Shown here piece after piece: positions 7,006 to 16,302 of a stretch of 48,135 nucleotides of DNA. The DNA comes from Sphingomonas sp. PP-CE-1G-424 (lineage in GTDB: Bacteria; Pseudomonadota; Alphaproteobacteria; Sphingomonadales; Sphingomonadaceae). The stretch lies in NCBI RefSeq assembly GCF_004341085.1, contig NZ_SLXW01000014.1, positions 1 through 48,135 on the forward strand, written 5' to 3'. A program made the translations under genes and the position numbers. The notes below the pieces were generated by a model, which was given only the letters and a program-made list of their open reading frames with translations, was not told the origin of the DNA and did no database searches. Numbering within the stretch: position 1 is the stretch's first letter; the number at the start of each line of letters is the position of its first letter.

Positions 7006-7182
7006 TTATTGCAGGGGTGTTGCGAGGATATCGTCGACTGCTAAGGCGACCCGGCGCCAATCCTCAGCTCCATCGCCCGAGGATAAAATATTTCCAAGCG
7101 ATCTCAGCACATATCGTGCAGAATCGCTTCCATGAGCTGCTACGATTTCGCCTGCCTTCAACCAAGCCTCGCGATCGGTCAT
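7006..7182 (-). CDS. Small hypothetical protein, resembling DUF6961
   Basis: 58 residues from ATG 7182 (MTDREAWLKAGEIVAAHG), chosen because GAGGG lies 6 bp upstream; an in-frame ATG at 7206 lacks this. The sequence DREAWLKAGEIVAAHGSDSA followed by DWRRVALAVDDIL fits small sphingomonad proteins I associate with DUF6961, but the match is from memory and weak. First gene of a three-gene coupled cluster that ends at 6606. Confidence 0.55.
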   Translation of the reverse strand: MTDREAWLKAGEIVAAHGSDSARYVLRSLGNILSSGDGAEDWRRVALAVDDILATPLQ

Positions 7183-7226
7183 ATTTGCCCTCATCAAAAG
7201 CACCATTTCAGCTAAGAGCGCAGCAA

Positions 7227-8171
7227 TTACGCCTCAACCTGTCCTAGCCCCTTTATCGTCGCTCGATACAATTTAGCCCGAGCCTGTATCAGAGCTGCAG
7301 CTTGGTCGGCGCCCTGTCCCACGACGATGCCGGCCGAGCCGGTCACCATTCCGATCCACTCCCCGCTTCCGCGTAATTTTAGGCGCCTGGTCGCGAATGC
7401 TGCAAGGACCTCCTCTGCAAGTAAGCGGGCGTTCGCCAGCGCGACATCGGTAACCACGACCATGAACTCGTTGCCGGTCCAACGGATGATCTCTTCGTTT
7501 TTTAAAACCTGCCGCAGGTTGGCGACGAATGCGCTCAGCACATTGTCACCTACAGGGTGACCGAAACGTTCGTTGATATTGCTGAGATCAGCGACGCTGA
7601 ATATCATCATGACGTACGCACGATTTTGTTCGCCGAGCCGCGCAAAAAGAGGACGAGCCCCTTCGGAGGTCAATGCCTGCGTAGCTGTATCGCGTGTAGG
7701 ATCTATGCGTTGCTCGCTTAGCGATCCCAAGTTGGCCTGTAGTTTAGCTACATCCCTGCGCAGATCGGCGAGTTCACGTTCAGCGTCGGTCAGTCGTGCC
7801 ACTAGAGCGTTTGAATCTGGCCAGTCTTGGACCTCCACCGCCATGGCGGTGACGTCATCACTCAGGGATTTCGTCAGTAATTGCGCATCCGATGTCAATG
7901 ATCCCAACTGGGTCGCATGGCTCTGGACAGCGTCTTCCATGCGCGCCGCGGTCCCGGATTTTGTTGCCAAGAAGCGCTGACTTAGTTCGTTTAGAGACCT
8001 CGGCGTCAGCCTCAGTCCGCCATCCGTTTCAAGCGCTACAGCCCGCGCTAATGGTCCGTCTAGGTCGCTGACGACCTCTAGAGCGAACGCGTAATTGGCC
8101 GTCGTGGGCTGAAGATGGTGGGATTCCAGAAACGCCAAGGCGGCGTGTGCAGTACCAAATGCATCTGACAC
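7227..8171 (-). CDS. GGDEF-fold protein with degenerate active site (TGNEF)
   Basis: 314 residues. The N-terminal half is helical with a coiled coil at about residues 120-155 (ARLTDAERELADLRRDVAKL). The C-terminal 160 residues follow the diguanylate-cyclase fold (FSVADLSNINERFGHPVGDNVL, then IIRWTGNEFMVVV), but the catalytic GGDEF loop reads TGNEF, losing both the first Gly and the essential Asp. It is therefore probably unable to make cyclic-di-GMP and may act as a receptor, a GTP-binding regulator or a scaffold. No membrane segments. Transcribed alone; the following small-gene cluster starts about 45 bp after its stop on the same strand and could be co-transcribed. Confidence 0.85.
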   Translation of the reverse strand: MSDAFGTAHAALAFLESHHLQPTTANYAFALEVVSDLDGPLARAVALETDGGLRLTPRSLNELSQRFLATKSGTAARMEDAVQSHATQLGSLTSDAQLLTKSLSDDVTAMAVEVQDWPDSNALVARLTDAERELADLRRDVAKLQANLGSLSEQRIDPTRDTATQALTSEGARPLFARLGEQNRAYVMMIFSVADLSNINERFGHPVGDNVLSAFVANLRQVLKNEEIIRWTGNEFMVVVTDVALANARLLAEEVLAAFATRRLKLRGSGEWIGMVTGSAGIVVGQGADQAAALIQARAKLYRATIKGLGQVEA

Positions 8172-8377
8172 TATTAATCACGCCCCTCTGTCGGCCATAT
8201 CGACTTAACGCTGTATGATGCGGCCCGTTGCATACTTGGCATCATAGATACGTTAATACAACTGACCTAGATAAAGAGGTGCCAGAGGTCGATTAGGAAG
8301 TCTGCCAGTGATCTTGAGCCCTTGATTGTCGAAATAGCTCCGCTAGGCTCTGAAAGCTCTGGGCCGAGGAGTATACG

Positions 8378-8632
8378 ATGGGAAAGTTTATGATGCTGCC
8401 GGTGGCAACCATATTAATGGCTTCGGGTGCGGCGGCTCATCAAACTGCGCCTACCACGCCCCATTCTGTCGTGGCAGCTGCCAAGCCGGTGACTGCGGAA
8501 AAACCGATCTGTCGATCTGAAGAGACTACCGGATCGCGCTTTTCTAAAAGGGTCTGCCATACCAAGGCGGAGTGGAACGCGATGGCCGCAGATGGTGTCG
8601 CAGCCCTGGAGGCAAGTCGGCGTCCGCACTAA
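8378..8632 (+). CDS. Small secreted protein with two conserved-looking cysteines
   Basis: 84 residues. Signal peptide about 1-20 (MGKFMMLPVATILMASGAAA). Mature part ends with CRSEETTGSRFSKRVCHTKAEW, where two Cys could form a disulfide. I have seen similar C-R-x-E-x-x-T-G-S-R...C patterns in small sphingomonad periplasmic proteins, without a known function. Ribosome-binding site GAGGAG lies upstream of the ATG. Single gene. Confidence 0.75.
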   Translation: MGKFMMLPVATILMASGAAAHQTAPTTPHSVVAAAKPVTAEKPICRSEETTGSRFSKRVCHTKAEWNAMAADGVAALEASRRPH

Positions 8633-8862
8633 TGAGTTGGTGAGGTCCGTATCGATGCCTGGGGCCCCCATCCTCAATCACTATAAAAGGGGCATTCAAA
8701 GGGGTATGATTGTAGCGGTAGAACAGCTTCTCAACCGTGCAATGATGTTTTTTAGCCGGTGCTACAGGCGCTCGTTGGCGCGAAACGGGGGGAATGGAAA
8801 CCGGCCGGCCCTGCTGCAGCGATGTTGCTGGCAAATTCTGGCTGCAACCCTAACGTCCGTCA

Positions 8863-9474
8863 ATGCTCATTCTCTACGCCCTGATGCTCGCCGCGATGCT
8901 CCAGCAGACCGCCGCGGAGACCGACCCGGCTGATGTCTCCGAGATCGATGCCGTTAGCTGCCGCCTGGACGTTCCCGGTTACATGCGCTTCGCCATGGCG
9001 ATCGATGGCGAGGAGCAGCTCGCGCGGACGCGGGGATGGAAGAAGATCGCCTCGCCCAATTCGTTCATCGCCGAATATGACCTGCCGAAGCCGATTACCG
9101 TCGCGGGGTCATACAGCACGCGCCGGATCGCGTTTACCGGCGATGCCATCCTCGCGGTGCTCGACGTCGCGGACCCCGCCATCGTGGCGCGTGCCGAAAA
9201 GATCGACAACAGCATGTCGGCTCAGCCGATGATCGACGCGATGGCCGCCTCGGGTAAGGTGACCCGCGCCCAGGCGGAAGCCGAGTTCCCCTTTCGCAAG
9301 TTCCTGGGCGAGCGGATCATGACCGACGTCACCGAACCCGCGGGCAAGGACGGCTATGGCAGCCACATGGTAGTCGCCCGAACGATCTCCAACGTCACCA
9401 CGCACCCCGGCAAGACACTCTACGGCTGCGCATATCGGTTCGATATGCTGGACAAGGATGGGACATCGCTGTGA
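8863..9474 (+). CDS. Hypothetical secreted protein
   Basis: 203 residues; the N-terminus MLILYALMLAAMLQQTAAET is a likely signal peptide. The mature domain has two cysteines (VSCRLDVPGY and LYGCAYRFDM) at its ends, probably a disulfide-closed periplasmic domain. No family recognised. Its TGA overlaps the GTG start of the next gene (GTGA), so the two secreted proteins are co-expressed and may work together in the envelope. Confidence 0.75.
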   Translation: MLILYALMLAAMLQQTAAETDPADVSEIDAVSCRLDVPGYMRFAMAIDGEEQLARTRGWKKIASPNSFIAEYDLPKPITVAGSYSTRRIAFTGDAILAVLDVADPAIVARAEKIDNSMSAQPMIDAMAASGKVTRAQAEAEFPFRKFLGERIMTDVTEPAGKDGYGSHMVVARTISNVTTHPGKTLYGCAYRFDMLDKDGTSL

Positions 9475-10892
9475 GACGGAATTGGCACCGCGCGATCGTC
9501 GTCTCGCTGGCACTGGTCGCGCCGCTGCCGGCGTATGCGCAACTCTCCAGCATGGACAGCTTCATCGGTACTCTGTCAATCGAGCGAGGCAAGGTCATCC
9601 TCACGTGGTGCGATCTGGCGGCGTCGCACTACCTGCTGCGCGATGTGCCGGGAGGTCAGGCGGTCGCCCGCTATCGCAAGGATGGCCGGCGCGCGTCTGC
9701 CGACGTGATGAGCAGCTATAGCGAGGAGGGTGATCGTAACGTCCTGACCGTTGCCGAGTTTCTCGACTATCAACCGGGCAAGTCGTGTCACCTGAGCGAC
9801 GCACTGGATGCGCTCACTCCTGCCGATGCCCCCTCGACGCAGGGCACGCCTGCCGACGCGCGTGCCAACGGCGGCCACGCTACACCTGCCGTGCTCGTTG
9901 GCCATTATTACCTCATGGGTGTGATGGAGACCGGATCCGAGCTGTTGCTGCGGCCAGACGGCCAATTCGACTGGGCGTTGAGTTACGGTGCGCTGGACCA
10001 GGAGGCGCAGGGCATGTGGCACGTCGAGCGCGACGAGGTCGTGCTCGTGGCGTCCGCACCAAGCGCGCAGAAGCCGCTCTTCTCCTACTTGTCCACCGCG
10101 CCGTGGGATGAGGAGACCGGAAACGAACGTCGGCGGTACCAGCGCAGCGAGATCGAGGCCACGATCCGCGCCCGCTGCCCGATCTTCCCCGAACCATTTG
10201 TTTCCGCGACGCCTCTGACGACCGCCGACAATGCCCCCGCGCCGTCCACGACAATCCTTCAACAGCGCGCCGCCACGGCATTGCGCGCTGCGAACGTCGC
10301 CAGGACGAATGCGGAGCTCCTGGCTGCTCGACTGATGTCAGATGGTCCGTCGACCGGGGCAGAGCCAGCTGCCCCGCAGGTGCGACAGGCATTGTCCGAT
10401 TGGCAGGATGCGCGCGCGCTGGCGATCGAGGCCGCACGTGCGGCAGGCTTGCCGGAACCCACGCTAGCCGATCCGACGCTGCCCGCGGCGTGCACCATGT
10501 CGCCAGCCGACGCGGCCGAAAGCGGTACCGCGCGAACCTCCCCGGGCGTGGCGATCAGGATCTTCGATCCCGCGTCGGACCAGCCCGCGCGCAACCTCCC
10601 CGTCACGCTGCACTTTGCGAATGGCACTAAGGAGAAGCTGGTCACCGGCAGGAGCGGCTTTGCGTTCGCCCCGCGCGGCGCAACGAAGGCCGTCAGCCTT
10701 ACCATTCACACCGAGGCGCCGATTGCGAGTGACATGACGATCACCTTCGCACCGCTGCAACACGGGATCGTCCGGATCGGCTTCGATCGGCAGCAACTAA
10801 TGGCGCGGCCGTTCGACACGTTGCGCCTGCGCATCGCGGGTATCGCGCTGTTTATCGAGGGCGCCAAGGGACGGTACGAGCGCCAGCCGTAG
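9471..10892 (+). CDS. Hypothetical large secreted protein
   Basis: 473 residues from GTG 9471, which overlaps the upstream stop by 4 bp. Signal peptide about 1-23 (IVVSLALVAPLPAYA). Middle region HYYLMGVMETGSELLLRPDG with QGMWHVERDEVVLV looks like a small beta-barrel or lipocalin-like fold in which stored values are compared. A coiled or alanine-rich linker follows (about 265-330), then a carboxypeptidase-regulatory-like beta sandwich (VAIRIFDPASDQPARNLPVT). No enzyme motif seen. Probably a periplasmic or surface protein; role unknown. Confidence 0.75.
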   Translation: MRRNWHRAIVVSLALVAPLPAYAQLSSMDSFIGTLSIERGKVILTWCDLAASHYLLRDVPGGQAVARYRKDGRRASADVMSSYSEEGDRNVLTVAEFLDYQPGKSCHLSDALDALTPADAPSTQGTPADARANGGHATPAVLVGHYYLMGVMETGSELLLRPDGQFDWALSYGALDQEAQGMWHVERDEVVLVASAPSAQKPLFSYLSTAPWDEETGNERRRYQRSEIEATIRARCPIFPEPFVSATPLTTADNAPAPSTTILQQRAATALRAANVARTNAELLAARLMSDGPSTGAEPAAPQVRQALSDWQDARALAIEAARAAGLPEPTLADPTLPAACTMSPADAAESGTARTSPGVAIRIFDPASDQPARNLPVTLHFANGTKEKLVTGRSGFAFAPRGATKAVSLTIHTEAPIASDMTITFAPLQHGIVRIGFDRQQLMARPFDTLRLRIAGIALFIEGAKGRYERQP

Positions 10893-11597
10893 AGCAAAAT
10901 GGCGATGAATTGACCCGCGCCTAGCTCGGTTCGTGCTGAGCCTGTCGAGGTACCGTTTCCTATGCTGCTGCGGCGAAGAGAAGGGCATGGCTTCGACAGC
11001 ATAGGCGCGAACGGCTCATCGTAATATCATCATGCTCTAAGCGGTTCTCCGACCACGTTGCATTACCGTCATCGCCCTTCGGGCGCCCGCTTTGCGGCGG
11101 GCCGCTTTCAACACAGTACAGCGTTGCTCGTCGCTGCTTCAGCATCGCGCCCTCCTCCCGCCTCGTACCGTGCCGTAATCGCCTCCGTGCCAGTGATCCA
11201 ACCTGATCGGAAATCGCTCTAACTGTTGAATTGACAACCGAACGACCGTGACACCGGGAACAGTCGGCTTTCGACCGGTCCCATCCTAAAAGCGCCTGGC
11301 ATCAAAGCTCCCGATGTCGGCCACTGCGGATCACATGAACGAACGACCGGTTTCGGGAAGGCGTCGGTGCCAACTACATAACGAGGATTGGACGTATTTA
11401 AGTTCAAAAAAGTACCCATCGGGGCGGAGGTCAGATCAATTAACGTTCGTTATTTCGGGGAGATCTGAAATGATCGCCAGTTCCATTTTTGCGTCAAACT
11501 GCGAAGGCTACCTGGCGGAAAAAGCTTCAGTCCGCGTTCGTTCTCAACATTTTATGAACCCTTTGTTGCTAATGAAGGTCGTTAAGGGACCGAAAGA
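10893..11597. other. 705-bp intergenic region with repeats and hairpins
   Basis: No coding region that I trust. Contents in order: a dispersed imperfect palindrome (10928-11014); two G/C hairpins near 11081-11106 (GCCCTTCGGGC and CCCGCTTTGCGGCGGG) that may end transcription of the secreted-protein pair; GAACGACCG-type pieces near 11239 and 11340 related to the 60-bp repeat; and AT-rich DNA with the promoter of the GGDEF-EAL gene near the end. Confidence 0.5.
10928..11014. repeat. Dispersed imperfect palindrome of the sphingomonad type
   Basis: Left arm GGTTCGTGCTGAGCCTGTCG at 10928 and right arm CGACAGCATAGGCGCGAACGG ending 11014 are imperfect inverted copies separated by about 40 bp. The sequence TTCGTGCTGAGCTTGTCGAAG and its inverse occur widely between genes in sphingomonads (recalled, not searched). 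Probably a miniature mobile or REP-like element; may also act as a transcript end. Confidence 0.6.
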
Positions 11598-13619
11598 ATG
11601 TTCGAGTGGCTACCTGAATTCAGATTGCGCCGAATGCCGGCGTCGGACACGTTTCTTCTTGAGCAATATGCCGCGTTGCGCCGCCAGATTCCCTTAATGT
11701 ACGGGCTGATGTTCATCAACGTCCTGTTTCTCGGCATAGAGTCTTTTCGTGACGTACCATTCGGGATGAGTTTTGGCATACCGATCCTGTTATCGGTTGC
11801 GATTGCTGCGCGCGCGCTTCTCTGGGTCCGACGCAGATCGATTATCGCGCAACCTGACCAGATTCGGCGCTATCTTCGTGGCACTATCCTCACGGCTACA
11901 CTTTTGAGCCTAGTTTTCGGAACGTGGGGGTCGTTGCTGTTTTCTGAAGCTGAACCCATCCGCAGCGTATCAATTTCGCTCTACGTTTTTGTAGGAGCGA
12001 TTAGTTGTTGCTTCTGTCTGCAAGCACTTCCGAGTGCCGGCTATATGGTCTTGCTGTTCGGCGTGATGCCTGTCACAACTCGTCTGTTTATAGCGTCGGA
12101 TTGGTCGCTGTTCAGTGTTGGCGCAAATTTCCTGATCGTCGCCATACTGATATTGCGGACATTGGCTACGAACCACGCAGGCTTCAGGCAAGTGCTACAG
12201 TCTCGCGCTGACATGCTGGTCGAGCAACAGCGCGCGCAAGCCGCAGAGCTTGCGGCGCAGAAAATGGCCTACGAAGATGTGCTGACTGGCCTAGCAAACA
12301 GGCGTGCGCTTACCGAGCATCTTGATGGATTTCTCTATCACAGTGCGCCGCGGAGTCAGATGTATCTTTTCATGATCGATCTGGACTTGTTCAAGGGCGT
12401 GAACGATGCGTACGGGCATGGTGCTGGAGACCAACTTTTAGTTGCAGTTGCAACGCGGCTTCGCATGCTCGTGATCCCTACCGGTAATGTCTACCGACTT
12501 GGTGGCGACGAGTTTGCCGTCACGTTCCAGCTTGATGGTGACGGCATCGGTCCCGCGAACGTCATGGCGGATAAGCTCGTCCGTGAAATGGCTGCATCGT
12601 TTCCGATCGACCGGTTCTTCCACCATATCAGCGCTAGCATCGGGATCTCCTGTTTCCCTACCGACGCCGCGAGCCGTGAAGCGTTGATGCAGCACGCGGA
12701 CATCGCCTTGTATGAGGCAAAATCGGGTGGTCGTTCGCAACATCGCTTTTACAAGCCGGTCATGGGAGAGGCGCTGGTGGCTCGCGCTGTGCTTGAGCGT
12801 GAGATCCGCGTGGATTTTGGTACAGAGGCCTTCCGTCCATATTATCAACCGATCGTAGATCTGGCGTCTGGCAATATCGTTGGTTTCGAAATGCTTGCTC
12901 GGTGGAACCGCGCCGACGGCATTATGGTTGAGCCCGGTCGCTTCATCCCGATTATTGAGGAGTGCGGGCTGATCGATGAGCTCATGTTGCAACTCCTCGA
13001 ACGGGCGTGCCTTGACGCCAATAAATGGCCGTCCGAACTGACTATCGCGATAAACCTATCACCGATCCAGTTTCGCGACCCGTGGCTGTCGGAAAAGATA
13101 TTGGCAGTGCTAACACGGCAGGGCTTCCCGGCGCGCCGTATTTGCCTCGAAATCACCGAAAACGCCCTCATTTCTGATCCTGCTTCGGCCCAGCGGATCA
13201 TCGAGTCGTTGAAGAACCGGGGAATTTCTCTTGCTCTGGACGACTTCGGCACCGGGTTTTCGTCTATTCAGCATCTCCGGATGCTGCCTTTCGACAAACT
13301 TAAGATCGACCGTTCGTTCGTTTCCAACGTCGATACCGATAGCGCCGCTCACCGCATGGTTTCGGCGATCATTCGGTTGGCAGAAAGCTTAGAACTACGT
13401 GTGGTCGCTGAAGGCGTCGAAAACGCCTCCGTGCGTGATATCCTGCGCGAGCTCGGCTGCCAGGAAGCGCAAGGGTACCTGTTAGGCATGCCGTTGAGTG
13501 CAAGCGAGACCGATGAAATACTCAATCACAGGAGGGGCTTGGCCTTAGCGATATCTGACAAGCGCGAGTTTAGTAAGCACGCCTTACGAGGGCCCAAATT
13601 AACATGGATAGATGTTTGA
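11598..13619 (+). CDS. Membrane GGDEF-EAL protein (cyclic-di-GMP turnover)
   Basis: 673 residues. Five to six membrane segments at about 30-200 (MASE-like sensor), a short coiled coil (LVEQQRAQAAELAAQ), then GGDEF at about 225-390 with LTGLANRR, DLDLFKGVNDAYGH and intact GGDEF in RLGGDEFAVTF. The EAL domain runs from about 405 to 655: the signature reads EML instead of EAL, but the metal-binding residues elsewhere look kept (INLSPIQF, CLEITENAL, LDDFGTGFSS, KIDRSFV, AEGVEN, GYLLG). So both synthesis and hydrolysis of cyclic-di-GMP look possible. Monocistronic. The N-terminal sensor ligand is unknown. Confidence 0.93.
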   Translation: MFEWLPEFRLRRMPASDTFLLEQYAALRRQIPLMYGLMFINVLFLGIESFRDVPFGMSFGIPILLSVAIAARALLWVRRRSIIAQPDQIRRYLRGTILTATLLSLVFGTWGSLLFSEAEPIRSVSISLYVFVGAISCCFCLQALPSAGYMVLLFGVMPVTTRLFIASDWSLFSVGANFLIVAILILRTLATNHAGFRQVLQSRADMLVEQQRAQAAELAAQKMAYEDVLTGLANRRALTEHLDGFLYHSAPRSQMYLFMIDLDLFKGVNDAYGHGAGDQLLVAVATRLRMLVIPTGNVYRLGGDEFAVTFQLDGDGIGPANVMADKLVREMAASFPIDRFFHHISASIGISCFPTDAASREALMQHADIALYEAKSGGRSQHRFYKPVMGEALVARAVLEREIRVDFGTEAFRPYYQPIVDLASGNIVGFEMLARWNRADGIMVEPGRFIPIIEECGLIDELMLQLLERACLDANKWPSELTIAINLSPIQFRDPWLSEKILAVLTRQGFPARRICLEITENALISDPASAQRIIESLKNRGISLALDDFGTGFSSIQHLRMLPFDKLKIDRSFVSNVDTDSAAHRMVSAIIRLAESLELRVVAEGVENASVRDILRELGCQEAQGYLLGMPLSASETDEILNHRRGLALAISDKREFSKHALRGPKLTWIDV

Positions 13620-13718
13620 AGCCGGTAGGCGGAGCGCTTTTTAACAGTCGATGATGGATCACGGCATGCGCGAAGCAGGTTGCCGGCTCCCGCTGGTGCC
13701 GCCCCCCGTTTTGTCAAT

Positions 13719-13778
13719 ATGAACGACCGGCAAAAGTTGGGACGACTGGCGAGCGCGTTGAACGACCGATTGTGGGTC
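13719..13778 (+). repeat. 60-bp dispersed intergenic repeat, copy A
   Basis: Starts ATGAACGACCGGCAAAAGTT and ends ATTGTGGGTC, exactly 60 bp. The two halves are themselves alike (GAACGACCG followed by TTGGG or TGTGGGTC). Lies between the GGDEF-EAL gene and the acyltransferase gene. See the other six copies. Confidence 0.75.
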
Positions 13779-13840
13779 GTTTGTCGTACTGATGAAAAAC
13801 CGGGCGGCAGACCGGCATCGAATTTGTTGTCCAGTACAAA

Positions 13841-14971
13841 TCAACGATGACTGCCAAGCGCGGTACGGAGCCGCGCACGGATCGGCTCGTCCCAGAATGT
13901 ATACGACGCCCATGCAACTGCGATGAGGAAGGGAATGAGCGCCAGCCCGATGACTACCAGCATATCTTGGGTCGGATGGCCGTTCGCTACGAAGTTCATC
14001 CAGACATACAGGAATGGAAAATGCGTCATGTAGATCGGGTAAGATATGCGCCCAGCGAACTTGCACAGCCCCATCATGCCGCGGCCCGCTTCCGAGTGGC
14101 TTCCGGCCAAAATGACGAGCGGGAATACGACGACGATGCACGTCGTCTCGTATAGGCCGTTGAGCTTGACCGGGCCCACGTTCGACAGCGTCGGGAACGC
14201 GGCCACCGCGATCAGGACGACCGTCAGCGGCAGATAACCAAGGCGCAAGAACGGCAGTCGGCCCCGTACGCGGAAAAGCCAAAGCCCCATGACGAACGGG
14301 AAGCACAGCCGGACGGGCGCCATCCACAAGCTATCCCAGCCTGAGCCCTGATCCATAGTGCCGAGTCTGAGCCCGCATACGACGAGGCAGATCCCACTTG
14401 CGATCGCAATCGCCAGCAGCGCGCGGGCGGACAAGCGACGAAGCAGGAGCGCGTAGGCGATATTGCCTATATATTCCTGAAGCAGACTCCAGCATGGCCC
14501 GTTGAAGGGGTGCGTGTCGCTCCAGCGATTAGGGAGCGGCCCGGCGGGCAGCAGCAACAGCCCAAGAGCGAACACGCCAAGCAGCTTGCCCAGCGGCACG
14601 GCTTGCGCACTACCGGCAAACGGGTCGGACAGATAGCTCACGAAGCCCAGCACAACGCCAAGGATCACGAGCGGGTGCAGCCGGATCAGTCGCAAAGTCA
14701 GAAAACGGCGGACCGACATACGGTCCCAGCGATCGTCATAGGCGTAACCGATCACGAAGCCGGACAGCAGGAAGAAGAAGTCGACGGCCAGGACCGCGTG
14801 GTGAAGAATGACCTTGGAGGCATCCCACATCACCGTGATGCCCTGAATGTGGAACAGCACAACGAGCATGGCAGCGGTGCCGCGCAGACCGTCGAGCACC
14901 TCGAAATGATCCTTGCCCGTCGCTGTCTGGTCCGGTGCCGCATTTGGAACGCCGGGCGGCGAAGTTGGCAT
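13841..14971 (-). CDS. Membrane acyltransferase 3 family protein
   Basis: 376 residues from ATG 14971, which has GGGGCGG upstream; a longer frame to 15061 lacks such a site. About ten membrane helices. Family motifs: LDGLRGTAAMLVVLFH with the conserved His, FFLLSGFVIGY, and LRLIRLHPLVILG. Such proteins transfer acetyl or other acyl groups onto surface polysaccharides, glycolipids or small molecules at the inner membrane. No substrate genes are adjacent, so the acceptor is open; the sugar-utilisation locus starts 300 bp upstream but on its own promoters. Confidence 0.92.
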   Translation of the reverse strand: MPTSPPGVPNAAPDQTATGKDHFEVLDGLRGTAAMLVVLFHIQGITVMWDASKVILHHAVLAVDFFFLLSGFVIGYAYDDRWDRMSVRRFLTLRLIRLHPLVILGVVLGFVSYLSDPFAGSAQAVPLGKLLGVFALGLLLLPAGPLPNRWSDTHPFNGPCWSLLQEYIGNIAYALLLRRLSARALLAIAIASGICLVVCGLRLGTMDQGSGWDSLWMAPVRLCFPFVMGLWLFRVRGRLPFLRLGYLPLTVVLIAVAAFPTLSNVGPVKLNGLYETTCIVVVFPLVILAGSHSEAGRGMMGLCKFAGRISYPIYMTHFPFLYVWMNFVANGHPTQDMLVVIGLALIPFLIAVAWASYTFWDEPIRARLRTALGSHR

Positions 14972-15108
14972 ATCCGCCCCTGTCAATCGCAACACTTCCA
15001 CCAAGCTTGCTCTCCCGTCGTACCTCAACGCCACGCTGGCCGATGGACCGTTTGACCGCAACTATGGATCGCGGTTAGCCGAGGGCCCCAGGTTAACGCA
15101 TCTGGCAG

Positions 15109-15168
15109 ATGAATGAACGGCGAGAATTGGATACGCGACAAGCGGGGACGAATGACCGCATATGGGTC
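15109..15168 (+). repeat. 60-bp dispersed intergenic repeat, copy B
   Basis: Starts ATGAATGAACGGCGAGAATT and ends CATATGGGTC, 60 bp, + strand. Lies between the acyltransferase start and the end of the LacI gene. More diverged than copies A, D and F. Confidence 0.65.
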
Positions 15169-15278
15169 TTGATGCTTCAGATCATGGCTCATGAGCGACA
15201 CACTGTAACCATAAGGTTGGTCGCCGGTGGCAAGCACCTAAATGTTGGAGCTGCTTTCGGCCAGCCTGGTTTCGTACG

Positions 15279-16298
15279 TTAAACCGGTCCCGAACTTGAA
15301 CGCCCGATAAAAGTATATGGTACCTGAACCGATCGTGCGAGCCGGTCGCCTACCTGTTGATACAAGGGGTCGGCCAGGATATCGATGGCCACACTTGCAA
15401 GAAGGGCATTGGGTTGACGAATGGTCGTCAGTTGAGGCCACGCCATGCGAGAAATAGGCGCATCGTCGAAGCCCACCACGGACAGGGCCCCGGGTACGGC
15501 AATGTTTCTGCGTGCGGCGCTGACCAGAACACCCAGAGCCATCTCGTCGTTGGCGGCGAACACGGCGCTGGGACGATCGTTGGTCGACAGAATCGCGTCG
15601 CCGGCCGCCATACCCGACTTGAAGCTGAAGTCGCCGGCTTGAACCCAAGCTTCCCTGATGCCGATCCCCGCGCAACTCATCGCGTCGCAAAAGCCCGCTA
15701 GTCGTTTGCCAGCCGCATCGTGCGATACGATCCCCTGAACGAACGCAATGTCGCGATGCCCCATTGTGATGAGGTGATCAGTCATATCGCGGGCGGCCTG
15801 ATAGTCGTCGATGTGGATCACCGCGGCCGATGAGCCGGTTCGTGATGAATTCAGTTTCACAACAGGGATGCCGCGTTGATCGAGCAGGTCGGTGAGATCG
15901 GACCAGTCGCAGATCGGCGGCGTTAGAATGACCCCGGCGAGCTGCAATGCCTGCAACGTTCTCGATACCTCGTCGAGCGGCTCGAGCCCGTCGCGGTCGA
16001 TCCGTTCGATGACGAGATGATAGCCGTGATGGCGGCAGCGGGCCATCGCACCGAGTTGGACCTCTGCGGCGTACCCCGATGCCGGATCGTCGAAGAACAA
16101 TCCGATGAGGTAGGACCGCGAACTCGACAGGCTGCGGGCGTAGGCGTTCGGGCGATAACCCAATTCCGCGACGACACGCAGCACATGGTCTCGCACCGCT
16201 GGCCTAACATGCGCCTCCGCATTCATCACCCGCGAAACGGTCTTGGGCGACACGCCTGCAGCGCGCGCGACATCCTTGATGGTTACCGGCGGCATCAA
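15279..16298 (-). CDS. LacI-family transcriptional repressor of the sugar locus
   Basis: 339 residues, standard length. N-terminal HTH: VTIKDVARAAGVSPKTVSRV, hinge RPNAYARSLSS, then a periplasmic-binding-like sugar sensor (IGLFFDDP, VFAANDEMALGVL, VVGFDDAPISRMAWPQLTTI). It follows the FucP-type permease gene after 4 bp and is in one operon with it. The only strong LacI-type palindromes nearby are the identical sites at 17604-17621 and 20040-20057, in front of the GH3 and TonB-receptor genes, with a CG centre as expected for this family. It probably represses permease, glycosidase and receptor until the sugar arrives; ligand unknown. Confidence 0.95.
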   Translation of the reverse strand: MMPPVTIKDVARAAGVSPKTVSRVMNAEAHVRPAVRDHVLRVVAELGYRPNAYARSLSSSRSYLIGLFFDDPASGYAAEVQLGAMARCRHHGYHLVIERIDRDGLEPLDEVSRTLQALQLAGVILTPPICDWSDLTDLLDQRGIPVVKLNSSRTGSSAAVIHIDDYQAARDMTDHLITMGHRDIAFVQGIVSHDAAGKRLAGFCDAMSCAGIGIREAWVQAGDFSFKSGMAAGDAILSTNDRPSAVFAANDEMALGVLVSAARRNIAVPGALSVVGFDDAPISRMAWPQLTTIRQPNALLASVAIDILADPLYQQVGDRLARSVQVPYTFIGRSSSGPV

Positions 16299-16302
16299 CG
16301 TG

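Noticed and set aside
13719..13778. 60-bp repeat units as short coding genes (M-N-x-R-x-K-L-G)
   Set aside because: After the 60 bp the frames diverge completely and end at different distances; no ribosome-binding sites. The codon-like pattern is noted but not annotated as genes.
13659..14327. 222-residue frame on the minus strand
   Set aside because: Shadow of the acyltransferase gene in another frame; Arg/Pro/His-rich without motifs.
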